NCBI GenBank assembly: GCA_026686845.1
Contig: JAIVEN010000028.1
Span: forward strand, 8,261,001-8,325,000
Reading direction: 5' to 3'
Source of the DNA: Adenanthera pavonina
Lineage: Eukaryota > Streptophyta > Magnoliopsida > Fabales > Fabaceae
DNA length: 64,000 nt
Made by a program: the position numbers and the translations under genes. The notes below the pieces were generated by a model. That model was not told the DNA's origin and made no database searches. It worked only from the letters and a program-made list of their open reading frames with translations. Below, piece by piece: positions 58,053 to 64,000 of this stretch (positions are counted from its first letter, which is position 1; every line of letters begins with the position of its first letter).

Positions 58053-58412
58053 CAGACTCTGTATAATTTGTTATCAAAAATAAAAGAATCTGTCCTCTAG
58101 CGACACCCCTCCTGCCGTGGGGGATTTTTAATTTTTTTAAAATTAAAATTTATGGGTGAAAATTATATTTATTGGAAATTATATAATTATGTATTTGTAC
58201 GGTTTTAAAATTTTATTTATTAAACAAATTATACAGTAAAAACTAGATCTATGCAGTCATGTTGTTTTTTAATAACTAAGAAAAATATTTAAAAAATTTA
58301 AAACTTAAAATTTTAATTTTAAAAAATAAAAAAAATAGAAAACCTGCCACGCAGGGCTATGGGAGGAGGGGTGTGGCAGGAGAGACCCGAAGTCCAAAGA
58401 GTCTGAATATTT
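58053..58412. mobile_element. Possible MITE with GC-rich inverted ends
   Basis: CAGACTCT near 58053 and AGAGTCTG at about 58405 bracket inner inverted words: GACACCCCTCCTGCC on the left and GGGAGGAGGGGTGTGGC on the right. The middle is AT-rich and partly self-complementary. No target duplication was seen. Confidence 0.4.
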
Positions 58413-58853
58413 AACGTTTCCAAGAGGTGTTGAATTTTTATTCGATCAATTTGTAGTTAATGTTGGGAAAAATTAGATGATTCTCATTAAAAAAAATTAA
58501 GAAACATACTGATAATGATTAATTATCAACTTAAAACATGAAAAAGTCGAATGAGCTATATATGAACATTATTATTCATATATAAGTCACATGGTTTCTG
58601 CCTTAGCATCATCATCATTATTCCCTACTTTTTTTAAACTAAATCCAGTTCCAGAGCATAAAATACATTCTAAAAGGGGACATAATAAATTAATTGAGGA
58701 ATATTAATAAATATACTGATTTTGACATTTGAGTTTAATAACTTAATTATGGCAAATCGGACAATAATTAATAATGAAGCAACAACTTTAATATTAAAAG
58801 GAATTGAATGCATGATTAAAAATTCAATAATTGAAGAATATTTAAAAGTATTA

Positions 58854-59125
58854 CTCTCTCTGTTTTGCTATATAATGCACTTTTTTGAGAAATTTATATT
58901 TCATAATATAGTGCACTTTACGAATTATGTAGTATAATTTTTTTCTCTTTCTAAGATTACTCCTAATTAATAGACCAAAATATTTGTTTATTATTAAAAT
59001 ATTTCATTCCCAATGTATTTAATTAGGGTAATTTAAAAAAAGATGAAAAATTTTGTTAGTTATTAATTATTATCTTGAACTGTATGCAGTAATTAAAAGT
59101 GCACTATAAACTGAAACGGAACGAG
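58854..59125. mobile_element. Stowaway-type MITE, family 1 copy B
   Basis: The element is 272 bp, flanked by TA at 58852-58853 and 59126-59127. It is collinear with 22792-23064 over its whole length, sharing TATAATGCACTTT, CCAATGTATTTAAT and AAAAATTTTGTT words. Ends CTCTCTCTGTTTTGC and, reverse-complemented, CTCGTTCCGTTTCAG. Confidence 0.8.
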
Positions 59126-59785
59126 TACTAATTTTAACATTGAGATTTAATAAGTTCATGACTTGTAACATAATTGATAGAGTTTTTTTAACACATAAAA
59201 TTAATAAAGAGCTAACAATTTATCAATAAAGAGCACTAAATACATTATCAATATTAAAAAAAAAAGGATTGAAGAATATTAAAAAGTTTTACTCTTAAAT
59301 TTATTAATTTACGACAAACTTTTCTGCATAAAGTCATAAACAATAATTTTGGCCGTTAGAAATGTTTCTGCAGAATCAGTATTAATTTATTAAGTTTGAC
59401 TATTAAATTTATTAAGGTGTTGCAATGACAACAACAATAAATAAGGGACAAAAAATTTCAACATTAAAGAGCATCAAGGAAAAAAATGAGTATCAAAGTA
59501 ATGAATTCAAGATCTAATGTGTTTGAGAATATTATCAAATACCAAATTCAAAGATTACAGTATAGACTTAAGTCAAAGCTATATTATTCTGTTGAAAAAA
59601 ACTAAAGTGTTTAAACTTATATAGTTAACTGAATTTTTTCCATATATTATTTATTTTATAATTAATTTTTATTATTTATAGTATTAATTTATTTTTAAAT
59701 TTAAAGCCACATATTTTGATTTAATGTGATACAAGTGCATTAAAGTGGTTGAAAGTTGAAACCACCTGACTCAAAACTCAAAAGC
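59126..59785. other. Intergenic, no gene seen
   Basis: AT-rich, no coding signal. Confidence 0.35.
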
Positions 59786-60462
59786 AATGCATTAAAAATT
59801 GGACCGGATTGATTTTGACTAGGAATTGATTCCTAGTTTGATCCGGTCATAGATGAAGATTGAGCAATTTCAGAATCAGTATAAACTGGTATAAAAAATG
59901 ATTGAACCAATTAAGAACCAGTACAAACTAGGTTTGGACTGGTTGGACCTTTTTTTCTTTACTTTTTGAAATATTTTTTATTTTTAAGATAAAATAATAT
60001 TATTTTTAGTACTAAGTAACACTATTTTTTATATAAATTTTTTTTTTTTATATTTTAATATTGTATAAGTATTATTATGATATATAATTATTAATAATGA
60101 TAAATTTACTTAACAAATAATATAAAAATAGAATATCAATTGAGTATTTTAAATTCAAAATGTAATTATAAATGAATATTAACTTATTTAGATTTTAATA
60201 TTAAGTTGTAAAACTTATTAATAATATTTTTAATTTTCTATATGATATATAAAATTAAAAATTATTAAATTTACTTTTCATCTTAGATTGAATATTAATT
60301 TTATGATTATGGATAAATATCTTTTATATTTTATATTTATATTATTTAAAATATATCAATTCATTCACAATCAGTCCGACTTCAATCCGACTATTAAACT
60401 TTGAACTGACACCTTAACCAATTTAATGATTAATCCGATTTTTAATATCTTGTTCAAAAGTC
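59786..60462. mobile_element. Probable family 2 copy B, opposite orientation
   Basis: Read on the minus strand it begins ATGACTTTTGAACAAGATAT and shares ATCGGATT and the long AT-rich middle with 28098-28645. Its other end contains GGACCGGATTG, as in copy A (CCGGACC). The boundaries are approximate and the similarity is partial. Confidence 0.4.
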
Positions 60463-62607
60463 ATATAATCATTTATTTTTTATTATAAAAAGTTACATGG
60501 GTTTTTGGTCAATAACAATATATACGAGGCTTTTTTTGTGTCGAGAAAGAGTAAACTGGCTCCCTTTATGGCTTCGAACTTCAAAGCTACCCGACCCGAC
60601 CCAACTATGAATTTCACCAAGACGACAAAGAAAAGTGGGTTTTTCTGTTTTTTTCTCCCTTTTGCCGGTTTGAATTTTAAAAAGGAGTCCTTGGCCTCTC
60701 GTAGTTAGAAATAGGTCTTAATGTTTTGCTTCAAACTGAATGCTGTGTCTATTTTTTTGGGCCCAGAAAGGCCCAAAAACTGAAAAAACCTTACGTATCT
60801 TTAAAGAACTCAATCACATGAGTATGTTTAGATGGAGAGAAACGTATTCGGCCGGAAAAAAAAAAAAGAAAACATGGAGAGAAATGCGGGGAAAGAAAAA
60901 CTAAAGAAGAAAACAAACCAGAAAATAGATACCAATTTTGTAATTTAAACCTTTTTTTTTTTCCATGGTACGGTTTATATTTCTGCAGAAATGCTGAAAA
61001 TTTGTCTCTAGATATCAATTTTGTGGGAATTTTTCGTGAGAGGTACACAAAATTGTATCTTTTTTAAATTTGTTTTCTTTCTCACAAAAATATATTGGAA
61101 AAACAAAAAAAATATTATAAACGTTTAAACATCTTCGATTGACATAATTCTCACTGAATAACTGTTTGAACTACAAAAATAAGTTGATAATTTTTTTGCT
61201 TATTTCAAATGTCCTCATGACTTGGAAAAAAAAAAATCATAGAGACATTCTTAGCTTGTTGATATCAGCATTTGAACTCAAGGCTTACAAGTCATGCCTA
61301 TATGAGTTTACCATACCAAGAAGACCAAATCTACTAGTTGTAACAGCAATGTTCTTCAGCATTTGATTGCCCTAAAGTTGGATATTTTGGAGAACCTTAT
61401 TTACAATTTTTTTTTCATAAGAATGCTAAATTCTCACGGTTTTACATTTTCTAAACCCAAAATTTTAGAGAATTTTTGCGAAAATAGCATTTATTTAATG
61501 AAATTTTAGGAATTTTTGAAATAAAAATTCACTGAACTATATGAAAAATGCCTTGAGAGGTAAAACCGGTGATTTCTATATGACATTTACTTTGGTGAAT
61601 AAAACTAAATTAAGCTAAAAAAAATAATATACATTACAAAATAACTCAACATATACTCAGAAAAGGACAAGGAAAAGTCTAAAAGATGTTAAATATTTTA
61701 TCTAACACATATTTTCTCATATGAACAAGTGTTTCCATTTAACTTACAGTTTGTTAACTACTCTACGATAGATTTTTCCTTAAAAATTAAAAAAAAAATT
61801 CTTAAGTTGCCATATTGCATAGATGGCAGCACAAAACACAAACATCCTAAGCCTTTGTTTTCTCTCAGTTTGCACAAAAACAAGTTGCTATATTGATACT
61901 CGAGGTGATCTAATATCAAAATCAACAAAAGTCATTGACATTAATTTTCAGAATACTCGTAAAAGTAGAACGTTCTATAGATAATTAAATGATGAGGTGT
62001 TTTAGGATGAGCTTGACAAAACTTGCAGAGGTCATCTTGAAATAAGTTCAAGCGATCTGATGAGAAGATTTATATATATTTTTTCAACAACTCTATGGAC
62101 CAAGTCTTATATTCTTTGTTCATTTTCATATTTGTTTTAGGGTGATGGGAAAATTCAGATCCGTGGAGGGTCCTATTTCCTTGATTCGCGAAGATTCTTA
62201 AATAATGGACACTTTGAATGACATATATATAAAGCAACTTGAATAACAAACGCAAATTAATAATAATTATTACTCTGATTGCTACACGTGGTTGACCTTT
62301 AGGTCGTCATTTTTGTATTAATTGTACTACTGTCTTCTACGAATGAGCGAGCACTTGACAGATCACACAACACTCACACACACACACGAGAGTCCCTAGC
62401 TAGAGGTCAATGGAGCTGATAATTAAGCCAATGTCTTCTTATTTGAAGTAGTCCCGATTATGAAATCTCTTCCTAAGGCTAAAAGTTAATTAAATTATGC
62501 GGTGTGTATATATATAGATAGAGTGAGAGGAATGGGGGAATAGTTTCATCCGCATATTAAGCCCAAAGTTCTAATTACTATGTTACTCCTCTATTCTTAC
62601 CTACGTA
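60463..62607. other. Intergenic, no gene established
   Basis: A patch at 60530-60720 is less AT-rich and has an open frame of 67 codons without recognisable content. A short (CA)n run lies at about 62370-62388. No feature is certain. Confidence 0.35.
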
Positions 62608-62937
62608 CTCCTTCCCGGCTTGAATATAGGGGACTTTTTAGAGAGTTATTTTGGTCCAAATTATAAGGGATAAAAACCTATGTTTAGTGCATTAAATAAT
62701 TTATTCTAGTTATACCTTTCATTAAATAGCTTATTTCTTTGACTTTTACTTGTACAAACTAGTTAAGATAAGAGTAGTAATTAAGTGCCATTAAATTAAG
62801 GGTGGAAGTTTTTAAACATTAAATTGGGGGTATTTGTGGAAAATGATTTTAGTTTGTAACAAATTTAAGATGGCTAACTACTTTTCTTAATATTGGTGAG
62901 GTAGTTATTTGTACCTTATATTTAAGAGTAGAGGTAG
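62608..62937. mobile_element. Stowaway-like MITE, 330 bp
   Basis: TA at 62606-62607 and 62938-62939 flanks CTCCTTCCCGGCTTGAATAT and, reverse-complemented, CTACCTCTACTCTTAAATAT. Confidence 0.75.
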
Positions 62938-62939
62938 TA

Positions 62940-63240
62940 TATGACATATTCCAAAGCTTTTTAATTATTCAAAATACAAGTCATTGTTCACCACCTAGCA
63001 TATATCGCAAGTGCATTGGTTGTAACAAGTAATATAATGATAAGTAGAATAGCATTTTCCACTAGGATTTAGTTCCAAAACCCGATTATCAATTATCACA
63101 TTTTCACCTAATTTGAGTAACACAAATAACTAAAGAGTATAATTACAAAGAAACTAACTACATGAAAGTTAGATATTAATAGTGATTCTAAACAGGGAGA
63201 CAACATAGGATTACTTTTAACTTAATCACTTCATAGTGGT
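62940..63240. other. Intergenic, no gene seen
   Basis: AT-rich spacer of about 300 bp. Confidence 0.35.
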
Positions 63241-64000
63241 GAGAGCCAGAAAAACGGGCTTCAACTAGTAGGTTGGCCCGTTTTGACCAGTTTTATGGCA
63301 ATCATGGACTGAAAAAAATAGAGCCCATATTGAGGTAGTTTCTTTCCAGCCCGAGCCGCTTAACTCGTTAACCTACGGGTTAAGAGGTCTAACCTGCCAA
63401 ACCAGTGAGTTAGCCCGTTTAGCCCCTTTTTTTTTTAAAAAAAATTTCCTTCAAATTACATTTTTTTATTTCTTTATACATATTTTGTTTAATATTGAAA
63501 CTTGAAATTAGAATTACCTTATGTTTGGATTTGAAATTTCCCTATATTTCATATTTAATATTATTAAATTATGATACTTACATAAATGATGATTAGTATG
63601 TGTTAATGTATTTTGATAAATTGATTAATTATGTCGTGTCTATTCTAATTTAATTATAAATCAATCATGTTATTTTTTTTATTCATATTGGTGATTTAAG
63701 TTATTATTCAAATACAAAAAAATTGAAAATATATATATATATAATATGGTTTGGCGGTCTTGGGCTAGACAAATCCCAATCCACTAGAAAACGAGCTAGC
63801 ACCCCCCAGCCCATTTTCTGGTAGCCTACAGTGCTCGCTAACCCATCTTGGCGGTCCTAAGCTGGGCTAATCTCAACCCGCCAGAAAACGAGTTGGCCCG
63901 CCCCCAACCCATTTTCTGGTAGCTCGCAGCACCCGCCAACCCACCTTGGAGGACCTGGAATGGGCAAATCCCAGCCCACCAGAAAATGGGCTAGCTCGCC
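63241..64000. mobile_element. Edge of an unclassified repeat element with subterminal GC-rich repeats
   Basis: GC-rich blocks with GGTTGGCCCGTTTTGACC and GTTAGCCCGTTTAGCCCC (63270-63430) are followed by an AT-rich spacer and then a 97-98-bp tandem array from 63753 to the window edge. The mixture suggests a non-autonomous DNA element that continues to the right; no terminus is certain. Confidence 0.4.
63753..64000. repeat. 97-98-bp tandem repeat, at least 2.5 copies, running off the window
   Basis: Units start GGCGGTCTTGGG at 63753, GGCGGTCCTAAG at 63850 and GGAGGACCTGGA at 63948. Each full unit contains CCAGAAAACGAG-like and CCCATTTTCTGG words that are inverted copies of one another. Confidence 0.85.

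Noticed and set aside
1..64000. CRISPR array, bacterial operon or phage-like system
   Set aside because: Introns, plant transposon families, AT-rich intergenic DNA and plant-specific genes show a plant nuclear genome; the tandem repeats seen lack CRISPR spacing.

Overview
The window is nuclear DNA of a flowering plant, probably a eudicot. The base composition is very AT-rich. Coding sequence is sparse and interrupted by GT-AG introns. Most of the space is plant transposons: Ty3/gypsy and copia LTRs, a LINE, SINEs, CACTA, hAT, Mutator-like, Stowaway, Tourist-like and Helitron pieces. Only three host genes look intact: a NIP-type aquaporin with five exons (14537-15689, minus strand) and two single-exon, GC-rich pectin methylesterase/invertase inhibitor-like genes (42978-43616 and 49579-50187, plus strand). 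A fourth candidate is a small secreted peptide with two short exons (10163-10512).

Layout. Positions 1-7968 hold the 5' part of a minus-strand Ty3/gypsy element of the Tat/Ogre type. It has a 3.5-kb LTR, a primer-binding site, an extra ORF of the DUF7745 type upstream of gag, and the start of gag; it runs off the left edge. From 10 to 16 kb lie the small-peptide candidate, a CACTA terminus cutting a LINE whose 5' half is inverted, and the NIP gene with a 27-bp poly(A)-type insertion just past its stop codon. From 16 to 30 kb there is no intact gene, but several non-autonomous elements have clean boundaries: a SINE with a 21-bp target duplication, TA-flanked Stowaway-type MITEs, an hAT-type MITE with an 8-bp duplication and a G-quadruplex-like core, and a Mutator-type foldback MITE with a 9-bp duplication.

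The main structure is a 10.54-kb Mutator-like element at 30514-41053. It is bounded by a perfect 9-bp target duplication and has inverted repeats of about 1.3 kb. It carries a decayed transposase and, downstream on the same strand, a decayed plant mobile domain (PMD) gene. A 761-bp tandem duplication lies just upstream of the transposase start. Each inverted repeat contains two MITEs at matching positions.

From 41 to 54 kb the two PMEI-like genes sit among Tourist-like elements, one of which holds a perfect 44-bp-stem (AAT)n hairpin. From 54 to 64 kb there is a Helitron 3' end, a 2-kb solo LTR with its 5-bp duplication nested in another DNA transposon, further MITEs, and the edge of an element made of 97-98-bp tandem repeats.

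The three host genes do not form a pathway. The NIP protein is a membrane channel; the PMEI-like proteins are probably secreted and act on cell-wall pectin methylesterase or on invertase. Coordinates with identical target duplications are exact; other repeat boundaries are approximate. Family names rest on recognised motifs, not on database searches.
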